From: Actinomycetota bacterium
Lineage (GTDB): Bacteria > Actinomycetota > Actinomycetes > Nanopelagicales > Nanopelagicaceae
Length of the DNA stretch: 18,727 nt
Direction of reading: 5' to 3'
NCBI GenBank assembly: GCA_005793655.1
Contig: SXRC01000012.1
Location: forward strand, 1 to 18,727
The notes below the pieces were generated by a model, which ran no database searches, was not told the origin of the DNA, and saw only the letters and a list, made by a program, of their open reading frames with translations. The position numbers and the translations under genes are program-made. Below, piece after piece: positions 1 to 7,235 of the stretch (within the stretch, counting starts at the first letter, position 1; the number at the start of each line of letters is the position of its first letter).

Positions 1-228
1 CGTAAGGCAGAAGGTGGCAGTGCTGGCTATGTTTCATTTTTCAAACATGGTGTGATTGGAAAAGGATTAAATGATTATGATGCGATATTTAAGACATTAA
101 AAGATGTTGGCTTTGATAGTTGGATATCAATTGAAGATGGCGTAGATGGCATGGAGCAGATGCATCAAAGTGCAGATTTCTTAAGGGAAAAAATTAAAAA
201 GTATTGGCCTAATTACCAGCCACGATAA
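1..228 (+). CDS. Sugar phosphate isomerase/epimerase, xylose-isomerase-like TIM barrel (3' end only)
   Basis: The frame is open from the first base to a TAA at 226-228, giving the last 75 residues of a protein whose start lies outside the window. The pattern GVIGKGLNDYDAIFKTL, then SWISIEDG and a closing helix, is typical of the C-terminal strand and helix of AP-endonuclease-2/IolE-type sugar isomerases and epimerases. In these the Glu of the SIED motif helps bind the divalent metal. The substrate cannot be read from this fragment. Its 3' end overlaps by 20 nt the end of the convergent hydroxyacid dehydrogenase gene, and I see no terminator hairpin between them. The neighbouring sugar-acid genes suggest a role in sugar or polyol catabolism, which is inference. 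Confidence 0.8.
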   Translation, partial: RKAEGGSAGYVSFFKHGVIGKGLNDYDAIFKTLKDVGFDSWISIEDGVDGMEQMHQSADFLREKIKKYWPNYQPR

Positions 229-1114
229 TATTATTTAAAGATTTATTGTTAGCAAGTAAATTAAGTTGCGACTCAATTAAGCTTCGAGCTCTTCTTTCAA
301 ATGCCGTGGTGTTGCCACCCACATGTGGTGAGATCAAAACTCCTTTTGCTTTCCATAATGGGTGATCTTTTGGCAGTGGCTCAGGATCAGTGACATCAAG
401 GGCGGCGGTAATTCGGCCAGAGTTTAACTCCTTGATTAGCGCACCAGTCTCTACTACTCCTCCTCTGGCAACATTTACCAATAGGGCGCCATCCTTCATT
501 AACGCCAAACGTCTGGCGTCAAATAAATGTTTACTTTCTTTAGTAAGTGGCAATATCAAGATCACTACATCTAGTGATGGCAAATGCTTATCTAGATCTG
601 TGATCGCAATTGTGTTATCACGCCCGCTTTGAGTGAAGCCAACAACTTCAACAGCAAAACCAGCTAACATTTTGGCAATCGTGGCACCAATTGAACCAAA
701 GCCAATGATGCCAATCTTACGGTCATTAATTGATTTAAAAGTTCCACTAATCCATTCAGATTTATCTTGATTGCGAATAAAATCTGGAAATCCTCTTAGG
801 GATGCAATAGCTAAGCCAACTGCTAGCTCTGCAGTGGAATCATTGTGAATAGTTTTGCCATTGCACAATGTCATACCAGGGCGGATATATTCAATAGCAT
901 CGTCATAACCTGCATTTGGAACCTGCAATATCTTTAAGTTTGGCATCTGTTTGGTTAATTCAAGTGCTGGCTTTCCCCCCATATACCAAGGAACATAAAA
1001 AGTAACTTTTGAAAAATCACCACTATCAATTGGTGTAGTAGCTGGTGATAAACGTTTAAAAGTAGCAGGCACATTTAAGTCATCCCACTCGGTCCAAACT
1101 ACATGTTCACTCAT
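209..1114 (-). CDS. D-isomer-specific 2-hydroxyacid dehydrogenase (NAD-binding)
   Basis: This 301-residue cytosolic oxidoreductase of the D-2-hydroxyacid dehydrogenase family interconverts 2-keto acids and D-2-hydroxy acids with NAD(P)H. The Rossmann motif GFGSIG lies at 138-143. The catalytic triad is visible as Arg217 (VARGG), Glu245 (DPEP) and His264 (SPHVGG). The N-terminal substrate domain is short, so the protein is at the lower end of the family's size. The substrate could be glyoxylate, hydroxypyruvate, pyruvate or a sugar-derived keto acid; the sequence alone does not decide. The ATG at 1112-1114 shares one base with the TAA of the upstream FAH gene, which points to translational coupling as the last gene of a three-gene minus-strand operon. 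In the proposed pathway it could process a keto- or hydroxyacid end product. Confidence 0.9.
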   Translation of the reverse strand: MSEHVVWTEWDDLNVPATFKRLSPATTPIDSGDFSKVTFYVPWYMGGKPALELTKQMPNLKILQVPNAGYDDAIEYIRPGMTLCNGKTIHNDSTAELAVGLAIASLRGFPDFIRNQDKSEWISGTFKSINDRKIGIIGFGSIGATIAKMLAGFAVEVVGFTQSGRDNTIAITDLDKHLPSLDVVILILPLTKESKHLFDARRLALMKDGALLVNVARGGVVETGALIKELNSGRITAALDVTDPEPLPKDHPLWKAKGVLISPHVGGNTTAFERRARSLIESQLNLLANNKSLNNIIVAGN

Positions 1115-1980
1115 TATTTAATCCGCTCATTAATATCTTCTGGCGTAAGTGCCACTTGATTTACTAATGTCCCAATCTGATCAACAGTAATTGTTACTAC
1201 ATCATTAGGCAGCAATGAAATATCTAGGGGAGGCACAATTCCAGTACCAGTTGAAAGAATTACACCTACTGGAAAATGTTGACATTTAAAAAGGTAATCA
1301 ATGAGATCATCAAAGGTGCGATTTAATGATTTAAGTGAAGTTTGTGCCTGCCAGATTATTGAGCCACCTCTTTCAATCTTTGCGTAAATATCCAATTTAT
1401 CATGGTCAACGACTTCCCAAATCGGCCGAATCATTGGACCAAGTGCGTTGGAGCCGTAATAAATCTTTGCTTGGGAAAGATAGAGTGGATTTTCACCCTC
1501 AATATTCCTAGAGGTCACATCATTACAAATACTCATACCAATTAACTCGCCAAACTTATTCATAACAATTGCTACCTCTGGCTCTGGTACTGAGGTTTTC
1601 GCATCCTCTCGGATACCAATCTGTCCTTCATGGCCGACAGTTCTACGTGCGGTAGCTTTGAAGAATAATTCAGGTCGATCTGCCTCATAAACTAATTGGT
1701 AAACATCTGGAATATCACTCTCTTCTTTCCTAGCATCCCGAGAGCGCTGATAAGTAACCCCTGCTCCCCAAACTTCAGTATCTAATGCAACTGGTGCTAC
1801 CAATTTTCCTTTTACCTCTTTAGCACCAGAAATTTCATAAAGCTTTCGAAAGGCGGGTAGGTGCAGCGCTAAGGCGTCAGATAATGTATTTATACTTTCA
1901 ATTTCAAAGTACTTACCATTGATTTCTTTTACTAGGTGATGTGGCTGGGTTGGGGTAGTGATTACTGCCAGATGACTCAT
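1114..1980 (-). CDS. FAH-family 2-keto-3-deoxy sugar acid dehydratase/hydrolase (KdaD-like)
   Basis: This 288-residue protein belongs to the fumarylacetoacetate hydrolase superfamily. The segment VWGAGVTYQRSRDARKEES at about 70-88, RPELFFKAT at 102-110 and ENPLYLSQAKIYYG at 163-176 recall the archaeal 2-keto-3-deoxy-D-arabinonate dehydratase subgroup, from memory of that family. Likely metal ligands are Glu133 and Glu135 (PEPE) and Asp154 (CNDV), with the spacing seen in that subgroup. The reaction would be Mg-dependent: either dehydration of a 2-keto-3-deoxy acid towards an alpha-ketoacid semialdehyde, or hydrolysis of a 2,4-diketo-3-deoxy acid as in the L-fuconate and L-rhamnonate routes. 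The gene starts 3 nt after the aldo/keto reductase stop and ends overlapping the dehydrogenase start, so the three are almost certainly cotranscribed. The family is secure; the exact substrate is not. Confidence 0.88.
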   Translation of the reverse strand: MSHLAVITTPTQPHHLVKEINGKYFEIESINTLSDALALHLPAFRKLYEISGAKEVKGKLVAPVALDTEVWGAGVTYQRSRDARKEESDIPDVYQLVYEADRPELFFKATARRTVGHEGQIGIREDAKTSVPEPEVAIVMNKFGELIGMSICNDVTSRNIEGENPLYLSQAKIYYGSNALGPMIRPIWEVVDHDKLDIYAKIERGGSIIWQAQTSLKSLNRTFDDLIDYLFKCQHFPVGVILSTGTGIVPPLDISLLPNDVVTITVDQIGTLVNQVALTPEDINERIK

Positions 1981-1983
1981 TGA

Positions 1984-2976
1984 TTAAACTTCAATTCGAT
2001 TAACTAGACCAGAATCCTCAAGTGCATTCCAAACCGCTAACGGTATCTCGCGATCAAAATCTGCGATATTTGAGGTTAATTCTTTAACTGTGCGAGAGCC
2101 AGTCAATACCGAGGTAACGGCTGGATGCCGAAGTGGAAACTGAATTGCAGCTGCTGTAAGTGGTGTATGAAGATCTGCCAAAAGTTGTTTTATCTGCTGC
2201 GCTTTTTTAATTAACTCATCACTTGCTGGAGCGTAATCAAAGGTCGCACCCGCCACTGGGTTGGCCAAAATACCTGAGTTGTATACCCCACCAATAACAA
2301 CTGCAGTATTTTTCTTTTTGCACTCTTTAAATAACTGCACCTGCGCTGATTGATCAAGCAGTGAGAATCTGCCGGCAATTAAAATGATATCTAAATCCAT
2401 TTCTTTTACAGCTTTGATGGATGGTGCACAGTAATTCATGCCAACACCGATTCCTTTTAATACACCTTGCGAGCGCAATTCATCTAACACCCCATATGAT
2501 TTTTCAATCGCCTCACCAATACGATCATCCGCATCATGGATATAGGCAATATCAAAGGATGAAACATTTAATCTGCGCAAACTATCCTCAATTGAACGAA
2601 GGATTCCATCCCGTGAAAAATCAAATACTGGTGTGACCTCTGGATCGAAATCTGCAAAGCTGCCAAGTGAATCATCTAGGACTGGCTTATCTGGATTTAT
2701 TTTTTCAAGCACTCTACCCACCTTGGTAGATAGCACAAAAGGTTTTCCAGATTTGTTGAGCGCTGAACCTAACCTTTTTTCAGCAATGCCATAGCCATAT
2801 AAGGGGGCGGTATCAAAGTATTTAATTCCGGCATCAACTGCAGCCAAAATTGTTGACTCCGCCTCTGAATCAGCAACTGAAGTAAATAAGCCGCCAAGGG
2901 GGGCGGTTCCTAGTGCCAACTTTGTGATCGAAAGATCTATACGGGGTATTTTTACTAATTCGCTATGACGGGCCAT
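1984..2976 (-). CDS. Aldo/keto reductase, L-fucose/D-threo-aldose dehydrogenase type
   Basis: This is a cytosolic (beta/alpha)8 NAD(P)-dependent oxidoreductase of about 330 residues. Counted from the upstream GTG (2980-2982), the catalytic tetrad is Asp57, Tyr62, Lys87 and His149 (motifs FDTAPLYG, STKVGR, YIHDADD). The opening strand ALGTAPLGGLF and the overall length match the AKR group containing L-fucose dehydrogenase, D-threo-aldose 1-dehydrogenase and pyridoxal dehydrogenase. The likely reaction is oxidation of an aldose to its lactone. I prefer the ATG at 2976 over the GTG at 2982: no Shine-Dalgarno is visible, and a TATACT box at 2991-2986 would place the transcript start close to 2979, giving a near-leaderless message. 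It is the first gene of the minus-strand operon and diverges from the SDR gene. Confidence 0.88.
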   Translation of the reverse strand: MARHSELVKIPRIDLSITKLALGTAPLGGLFTSVADSEAESTILAAVDAGIKYFDTAPLYGYGIAEKRLGSALNKSGKPFVLSTKVGRVLEKINPDKPVLDDSLGSFADFDPEVTPVFDFSRDGILRSIEDSLRRLNVSSFDIAYIHDADDRIGEAIEKSYGVLDELRSQGVLKGIGVGMNYCAPSIKAVKEMDLDIILIAGRFSLLDQSAQVQLFKECKKKNTAVVIGGVYNSGILANPVAGATFDYAPASDELIKKAQQIKQLLADLHTPLTAAAIQFPLRHPAVTSVLTGSRTVKELTSNIADFDREIPLAVWNALEDSGLVNRIEV

Positions 2977-3053
2977 ATTCACAATAGTATAGGAGCGTGT
3001 TGGAATAGTGAATACGCTTCGGATATTGAGATAGCAGATCGGAATTGGTGAAC
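2977..3053. promoter_or_regulatory. Divergent promoter region with an inverted repeat
   Basis: This 77-bp gap separates the AKR and SDR genes. On the minus strand TATACT (2991-2986) sits just ahead of the AKR start. On the plus strand TTGGAA (3000-3005), a 16-bp spacer and GATATT (3022-3027) form a plausible promoter for the SDR gene. A 7-bp inverted repeat, TATTCAC (2976-2982) and GTGAATA (3008-3014), has its arms about three helical turns apart. One arm lies at the AKR start codon and the other in the spacer of the SDR promoter, a position that would suit a shared repressor. The assignments are by eye. Confidence 0.4.
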
Positions 3054-3803
3054 ATGGATAAAGAGTTTGCAGGCCTTACCGCAATTATCACTGGTGGCGG
3101 CTCTGGCATTGGCCTAGCGGTTGCTAAAGGATTAAAGGAGCGTGGGGCAACAGTATTTGGCTTTGATATAAATCAAGGTGAGATGGCGCCATTTGCCACC
3201 TTTATTAAATGCGATATTGCAGATGCAGCATCAGTTGAATCAGCTTTTGCTGAGTTTAAAAAAGCTAGCAATAAATTAGATATTTTAATTAACAATGCCG
3301 GTATTGGATCATTGACCACAGTTGAGAAAGAAAGTGATGAAAATTGGCATAAAGTCTTAAATGTGAATGTGGTTGGCACAGCCAGAGTTTCACGCTCTGC
3401 AATTCCACTTTTACGGGAAAGTAAATCTGCTGCGATTGTAAACACCGCCTCAATTGCTGGCACAGATGGAATTCCAAATCGCGCTGCATACAGCGCATCC
3501 AAAGGAGCGGTTTTGGCATTAACACTTGCCATGGCAACTGATCACTTAGCTGATGGCATCAGAGTAAATGCAGTAAACCCAGCGACTACTGATACCCCTT
3601 GGGTTAAACGATTACTTGACCAATCACCAGATGCTAAATCTGCAAGATCAGCACTGGAGGCAAGGCAACCAATGGGACGCTTGGTATCACCTGCTGAAAT
3701 TGCAAGTGCAATAATTTTCTTAGCAAGTCCACTACAAGCATCAGTTACTGGTACCACAATCAGTATTGATGGTGGTATGCACTCACTTAGAATTCCCAAG
3801 TAA
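3054..3803 (+). CDS. SDR-family NAD-dependent dehydrogenase, 2-keto-3-deoxy-L-fuconate dehydrogenase-like
   Basis: This is a classical short-chain dehydrogenase of about 250 residues. Numbered from the in-frame TTG at 3045, the cofactor motif TGGGSGIG is at 16-23, NNAG at 83-86, the catalytic Ser136, and Tyr149/Lys153 in AYSASK. Asp41 at the end of strand two favours NAD over NADP. The C-terminal run ARQPMGRL, then FLASP, SVTGTTISIDGG, resembles the group holding bacterial 2-keto-3-deoxy-L-fuconate dehydrogenase and mammalian BDH2, which oxidise a hydroxyl next to a keto-acid chain. The ATG at 3054 is chosen because the upstream TTG and GTG lack a convincing Shine-Dalgarno. It diverges from the AKR operon, whose enzymes would act before and after it in the same oxidative route. 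Its TAATG stop overlaps the next start. Confidence 0.85.
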   Translation: MDKEFAGLTAIITGGGSGIGLAVAKGLKERGATVFGFDINQGEMAPFATFIKCDIADAASVESAFAEFKKASNKLDILINNAGIGSLTTVEKESDENWHKVLNVNVVGTARVSRSAIPLLRESKSAAIVNTASIAGTDGIPNRAAYSASKGAVLALTLAMATDHLADGIRVNAVNPATTDTPWVKRLLDQSPDAKSARSALEARQPMGRLVSPAEIASAIIFLASPLQASVTGTTISIDGGMHSLRIPK

Positions 3804-4048
3804 TGAATCCCCTCAATTATTATCGCTTTGGTGCTTACGCCATACTTGCTATGGGACTAATAAATTTGCGCTATCAAACAGGCAGTGAGGCAAATTTACC
3901 TAAAAGCTCAGCATTAATATTGCTTGGCTTAGCGGTCTTATTAATAACTTTTATTCCAGGCTTTAAGAACTTATTCTTATTAAAAATAAGCAAGGTAGTG
4001 GGAATCCTGGGATTAGTAGCATCGATTATCTACGGCTTTCTAATTTAA
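3803..4048 (+). CDS. Small integral membrane protein of unknown function
   Basis: This 81-residue protein is not recognised. It is strongly hydrophobic, with probable membrane segments near residues 8-22, 36-53 and 58-79. A short polar stretch around 24-35 contains RYQTGSEANLPK, and basic residues at 55-64 suggest a cytoplasmic loop. The ATG at 3803 overlaps the SDR stop (TAATG), so translation is probably coupled to it. The next gene begins a few bases later. No catalytic motif is visible. It could be an accessory protein for the secreted muramidase two genes downstream, but adjacency is the only support. Confidence 0.75.
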   Translation: MNPLNYYRFGAYAILAMGLINLRYQTGSEANLPKSSALILLGLAVLLITFIPGFKNLFLLKISKVVGILGLVASIIYGFLI

Positions 4049-4052
4049 GTTG

Positions 4053-4313
4053 ATGGATTTAGAACAAATAAAAGCAAGATGGAATGAGGTCTTAGACCTT
4101 CTGCTCGAAAATAATCGGATCATTTGGCTAGCCTTTTTTGATGCCAGATTGGTCTCCTTTGAAAAGAATCAATTAACCTTAGATTTTGCTGATAGTCAGA
4201 AATTTGCAAATCCCCATGACTTTAAGGCAAGTCGTAATCCAGCACACACTCAGGCTTTAATCGATGCAATTACAGCAATTTTTGGCATCACACCTACCAT
4301 AATAGAGCGGTGA
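4053..4313 (+). CDS. Small protein resembling the C-terminal segment of DNA polymerase III tau (DnaX)
   Basis: This is an 86-residue soluble protein. The pattern begins LEQIKARWNEVLDLL, continues with RIIWLAFFDARLVSF and LTLDFADSQKF, and closes with LIDAITAIFGITPTI. It resembles the stretch near the end of actinobacterial DnaX (RxxWxxVLxxxxxxxRxxWxLL...A.V....LTLxF...L..AI...G). No ATPase region is present, so it cannot act as a clamp loader on its own. A part detached from tau might bind polymerase or single-stranded-DNA machinery, but that is speculation. The ATG at 4053 is preferred over the adjacent TTG at 4050. Its TGA overlaps the GTG start of the muramidase gene, so the two are translationally coupled. 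The gene call is firm; the DnaX resemblance is by eye and moderate. Confidence 0.7.
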   Translation: MDLEQIKARWNEVLDLLLENNRIIWLAFFDARLVSFEKNQLTLDFADSQKFANPHDFKASRNPAHTQALIDAITAIFGITPTIIER

Positions 4314-5929
4314 AAAAAGGAATTTTATTTTTAGCAGTAGTACTTATCAGTACTTGCCTTATTCCAACAGCAAATGCTGCTGCAAAAACTATAGTTTCAC
4401 TTAATGTTGAGAGCACACCTAATGCCGGTGAATCTTTAGTAACTTTTTATGGGCAAATAAAACCGGCAGCAAAAGGCAGTGTGAGTATTGAGAGCTTAGA
4501 TGGTGATACTTGGAAGCTAACTCCCCTAAAAACTACCGCTAGCGCTAGTGGTGCCTGGCAAATTAAGACTGTTGCAACTGCAATAAAAGCGCAGGGTGAG
4601 TATCGTGCCAAAGTTGTGGTGGGCAAAAAGAAAGCGACTTCAAAGAGTGCAAAATTTATTGTTGATAACTCCAAAACATTTGTTGATACAAATGCATTGT
4701 TTATTACCGCAGAAACAAGCAAATTAACTGGTGGCCGAATTCAAGGTTCAGATATAAGCAGATGGCAACACCCCAATGATCAGCCAATAGATTTTAAGCA
4801 GATGTTTGATGCTGGTATGAGGTTTGTATTAATTAAGGGATCAGATGCCCAAGAAAAGGCAGATATTGAAACAATGAGGTGGTTAGTTGGAGATCGAAAT
4901 GCTGCGCAAGCTGCAGGCCTTTACACCGGCATGTACCACTTTGCTTATATGCCAAACAGTACCGATAGTGATTATGTAATTAGAGATGCAAAGGCACAGG
5001 CACAAAAAGTTATTTGGCGACTTGCATCCCTTGGTGGCTATAACGAGCGCGATCTGCCGATCGCACTTGATTTAGAAAACAACTGCGTTAAGAAGAGTAG
5101 CTCTGGAGTTTGCACTAAAACCCTGCCGCGAAGTTTAGTAACTTTGTGGGCAGAGACTTGGCTTACAACAGTTGAGGAAAAAACAGGTCGTAAACCATTT
5201 CTTTACTCCTACGCACAATTTCTAGAGATGGCGATGGAGCGCAGTGAAACTCTTCGACAATATCCACTTTGGCTTGCCCACTATGGAATTAACCCAGCTG
5301 ATCCAATTTCTAAGCCCGGGCAGCGAGAAAAAATTGGGTGCTTTGTGCACTCTTGGAGCACTGCAAATTGCGCATCACAGTGGCAGATTTGGCAGTACTC
5401 ATCTTGCGGAATTGGTAAAAAATATGGTGTGCCAAGTTCAAGACTTGATCTAAATGTTTTCCGTGGAGCTCCCGAAGTTTTTCTCTCACTGATTAAGGGA
5501 AAATGGCAGCCTGAAGCGGCGGATTTAATGCCGGTAAATGAAGCAACAACTATTAATTTAATTTCAGTCACTAATACCGACACCAATAAACCAGTCATGG
5601 TAAATGTGGAGGTATTTAGAAGTATTGGCACACCAGTTGTCACTGGCACAGTTGTATTTAGACCATTTGATCCAAAAATTAAAGTGAAAAAACAAACGGC
5701 TGAGCGATCTGCAAGTGGTAGGTGGGAATTAAAGATAGAAGGCTTGCCCGTTGGCTTAACAGCAGGAACCTTAAATTATGTTGATATTTCGAAAACACAT
5801 GCTGATAATCAACTTGCCTTGGATATTAATCTAATGCAGGGTGCAGAGTTACCAACTCCAACTGCCACACCTAAGCCAACCACAAGTAAAAAACCAACTG
5901 ATAGCTGTGCAAAACAAATCAAGCATTAA
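4310..5929 (+). CDS. Secreted GH25-family muramidase (lysozyme) with flanking beta-domains
   Basis: This 539-residue exported protein cleaves the N-acetylmuramic acid-N-acetylglucosamine bond of peptidoglycan if active. The start is a GTG overlapping the previous TGA (GTGA). The signal peptide covers about residues 1-23, cleaved near ANA/A; Cys16 is not in a proper lipobox. Residues 27-120 look like an Ig-like beta-domain. The GH25 barrel spans about 143-392, with GSDISRWQ carrying Asp148, and ALDLEN giving the catalytic pair Asp254 and Glu256. WLAHYG, WQIWQYSS and RLDLNVF follow as expected for the family. Residues 405-510 form a second beta-rich region, and the tail is Thr/Pro-rich with TPKPTTSKKPT. 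The likely site of action is the cell wall, in remodelling or attack on other cells. No anchor or sorting signal is seen. Confidence 0.9.
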   Translation: MKKGILFLAVVLISTCLIPTANAAAKTIVSLNVESTPNAGESLVTFYGQIKPAAKGSVSIESLDGDTWKLTPLKTTASASGAWQIKTVATAIKAQGEYRAKVVVGKKKATSKSAKFIVDNSKTFVDTNALFITAETSKLTGGRIQGSDISRWQHPNDQPIDFKQMFDAGMRFVLIKGSDAQEKADIETMRWLVGDRNAAQAAGLYTGMYHFAYMPNSTDSDYVIRDAKAQAQKVIWRLASLGGYNERDLPIALDLENNCVKKSSSGVCTKTLPRSLVTLWAETWLTTVEEKTGRKPFLYSYAQFLEMAMERSETLRQYPLWLAHYGINPADPISKPGQREKIGCFVHSWSTANCASQWQIWQYSSCGIGKKYGVPSSRLDLNVFRGAPEVFLSLIKGKWQPEAADLMPVNEATTINLISVTNTDTNKPVMVNVEVFRSIGTPVVTGTVVFRPFDPKIKVKKQTAERSASGRWELKIEGLPVGLTAGTLNYVDISKTHADNQLALDINLMQGAELPTPTATPKPTTSKKPTDSCAKQIKH

Positions 5930-5966
5930 GCAAATTTGTACTACGCTGAAGCCATGGTGAACTCTT

Positions 5967-7148
5967 TTGAATGAAATAACAAAAATTTCTGTGCCATCAA
6001 AGGTGATGCTACAAAATCGCAAAAGTGAGAAGTGGCGTGCATTTGATCCGCAAATCCTCCCAATGCCCTTTGCTGTGATGGATTACGACTTAGCTCAACC
6101 AATCAAAGCCGCACTAGTTGATCTGATAAACACATCAGATGCTGGTTATCTAGGAAAATTTCCAGAATTAGGTGAAAGCCTGGCTCATTTTGCCCAAAGA
6201 AGATGGGGGTGGACAGTAGAGCCGGCTGATATAAAAATATGCACTGATGTGGGTGTTGGTGTGATTGAAGTGTGCCGACAAGTCGTAAGTGTCGGAGATT
6301 TAATTATGATAAATACACCTGTTTACTATAATTTTTTTAATTGGATTAAAGAGTTAAAGTGTGAAGTTTACGATGCACCACTTATTGAAATAGATTTAAA
6401 ATACTCACTTGATTTTTCTGAGATTGAAAAAGGTTATGCATCTGGAGTTAGAGTTCATATTCTCTGCAACCCACATAATCCGGTCGGTACGGTATTTTCT
6501 AAAGATGACCTGGCAAAGCTTGCTGAACTTGCTATGAAATATGGTGTTTTAATCACATCAGATGAGATTCATGCACCCCTAGTTTATAAAGAAAAGTCCT
6601 TCACACCATTTTTAAATGCATCGTCGGTAGCAAAGCAAGTAGGTATTGCTTTTTTATCTGCGACTAAATCCTGGAATATTGCTGGCTTGAAATGTGCTCA
6701 GATTATTGCAGTTGATCCAAAGACTAGATCAATAGTTAATAAACTCCCCGCAGCAGTCCACTCTCGAGCTTCCTTATTCGGTGCTGTGGCCTCAACAGCA
6801 GCGTATCGAGATAGTGTTGACTGGCTTGATTCTGTGATTGCAGAATTAGATAAATCTCGGCTGCATTTGCAAGTACTACTAAGTAAATTAAATTTTAGTA
6901 TTGGCTACTGCCTACCTGATGCGGGTTATTTTGGCTGGCTTGATTTGCGAGGTATTAACTCCCAGTTGCAGAAAAATAATCAAACTGAAATTTCAGAATT
7001 TCTTCTCTCACGCGGTGAAATTGCTGTAGCCCCAGGCCACTTTTACGGTCCTTCAGGAAGTGGATTTATCAGAATTAACTATGCCACTAGTTTTGAAATA
7101 ATCGAAGAGGCCGTATCAAGAATTGAAATAGCGCTTAAGTCCATATAA
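5967..7148 (+). CDS. PLP-dependent aminotransferase class I/II, MalY/PatB cystathionine beta-lyase type
   Basis: This 393-residue fold-type I PLP enzyme is closest in pattern to the MalY/PatB C-S beta-lyases, which release pyruvate, ammonia and a thiol from cystathionine or related cysteine conjugates. The N-terminal KWRAFDPQILPMPFAVMDY segment is the family hallmark (usually LPMWVADMDF). CNPHNPVG contains Asn171, SDEIHAPLVY carries the cofactor-pyridine Asp199, and the Schiff-base lysine is Lys234 in SATKSWNIAGLK. An arginine near the end in FIRINYAT should bind the substrate carboxylate. No ATG fits the frame: the TTG at 5967 has GGTGA six bases upstream, while the ATG at 5971 is out of frame. 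It is the last gene before the hairpin at 7151-7185. A true aminotransferase role cannot be excluded. Confidence 0.88.
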   Translation: MNEITKISVPSKVMLQNRKSEKWRAFDPQILPMPFAVMDYDLAQPIKAALVDLINTSDAGYLGKFPELGESLAHFAQRRWGWTVEPADIKICTDVGVGVIEVCRQVVSVGDLIMINTPVYYNFFNWIKELKCEVYDAPLIEIDLKYSLDFSEIEKGYASGVRVHILCNPHNPVGTVFSKDDLAKLAELAMKYGVLITSDEIHAPLVYKEKSFTPFLNASSVAKQVGIAFLSATKSWNIAGLKCAQIIAVDPKTRSIVNKLPAAVHSRASLFGAVASTAAYRDSVDWLDSVIAELDKSRLHLQVLLSKLNFSIGYCLPDAGYFGWLDLRGINSQLQKNNQTEISEFLLSRGEIAVAPGHFYGPSGSGFIRINYATSFEIIEEAVSRIEIALKSI

Positions 7149-7150
7149 AA

Positions 7151-7185
7151 AAATCTTGGCCCCTAATTTCTAAGGGCCAAGATTT
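7151..7185. terminator. Bidirectional intrinsic terminator between convergent genes
   Basis: A perfect 12-bp stem (7151-7162 with 7174-7185, core CTTGGCCC/GGGCCAAG) has an 11-nt loop. It stands 2 bp after the stop of the PLP enzyme. A run of A's at 7147-7153 gives a U-tract on the minus-strand transcript, so termination should be strongest for the binding-protein gene arriving from the right. On the plus strand the following T's are interrupted. Confidence 0.85.
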
Positions 7186-7199
7186 ATTACATTTCAACC

Positions 7200-7227
7200 T
7201 TTAAGTGATCCATCTAGATCACTTGAA
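7200..7227 (-). other. Second hairpin in the 3' UTR of the system 1 binding-protein mRNA
   Basis: AAGTGATC (7203-7210) and GATCACTT (7217-7224) form an 8-bp stem with a 6-nt loop. It is extendable to 11 pairs with one G-U wobble. It lies 8 nt beyond the stop codon of the binding-protein gene and before the terminator at 7151-7185, so the transcript would carry two stacked 3' hairpins, which may protect it from exonucleases. Confidence 0.55.
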
Positions 7228-7235
7228 AGATCTAT

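Noticed and set aside
390..632. 80-codon plus-strand ORF inside the hydroxyacid dehydrogenase gene
   Set aside because: It is antisense to well-conserved catalytic motifs, has no ribosome site and shows no recognisable protein pattern. The same reasoning applies to the other overlapping ORFs antisense or out of frame within the dehydrogenase, muramidase, receptor and transporter genes.
4310..5929. Prophage lysis module
   Set aside because: No holin, integrase or structural phage gene is near, and the protein has a signal peptide and beta-domains in a metabolic operon.
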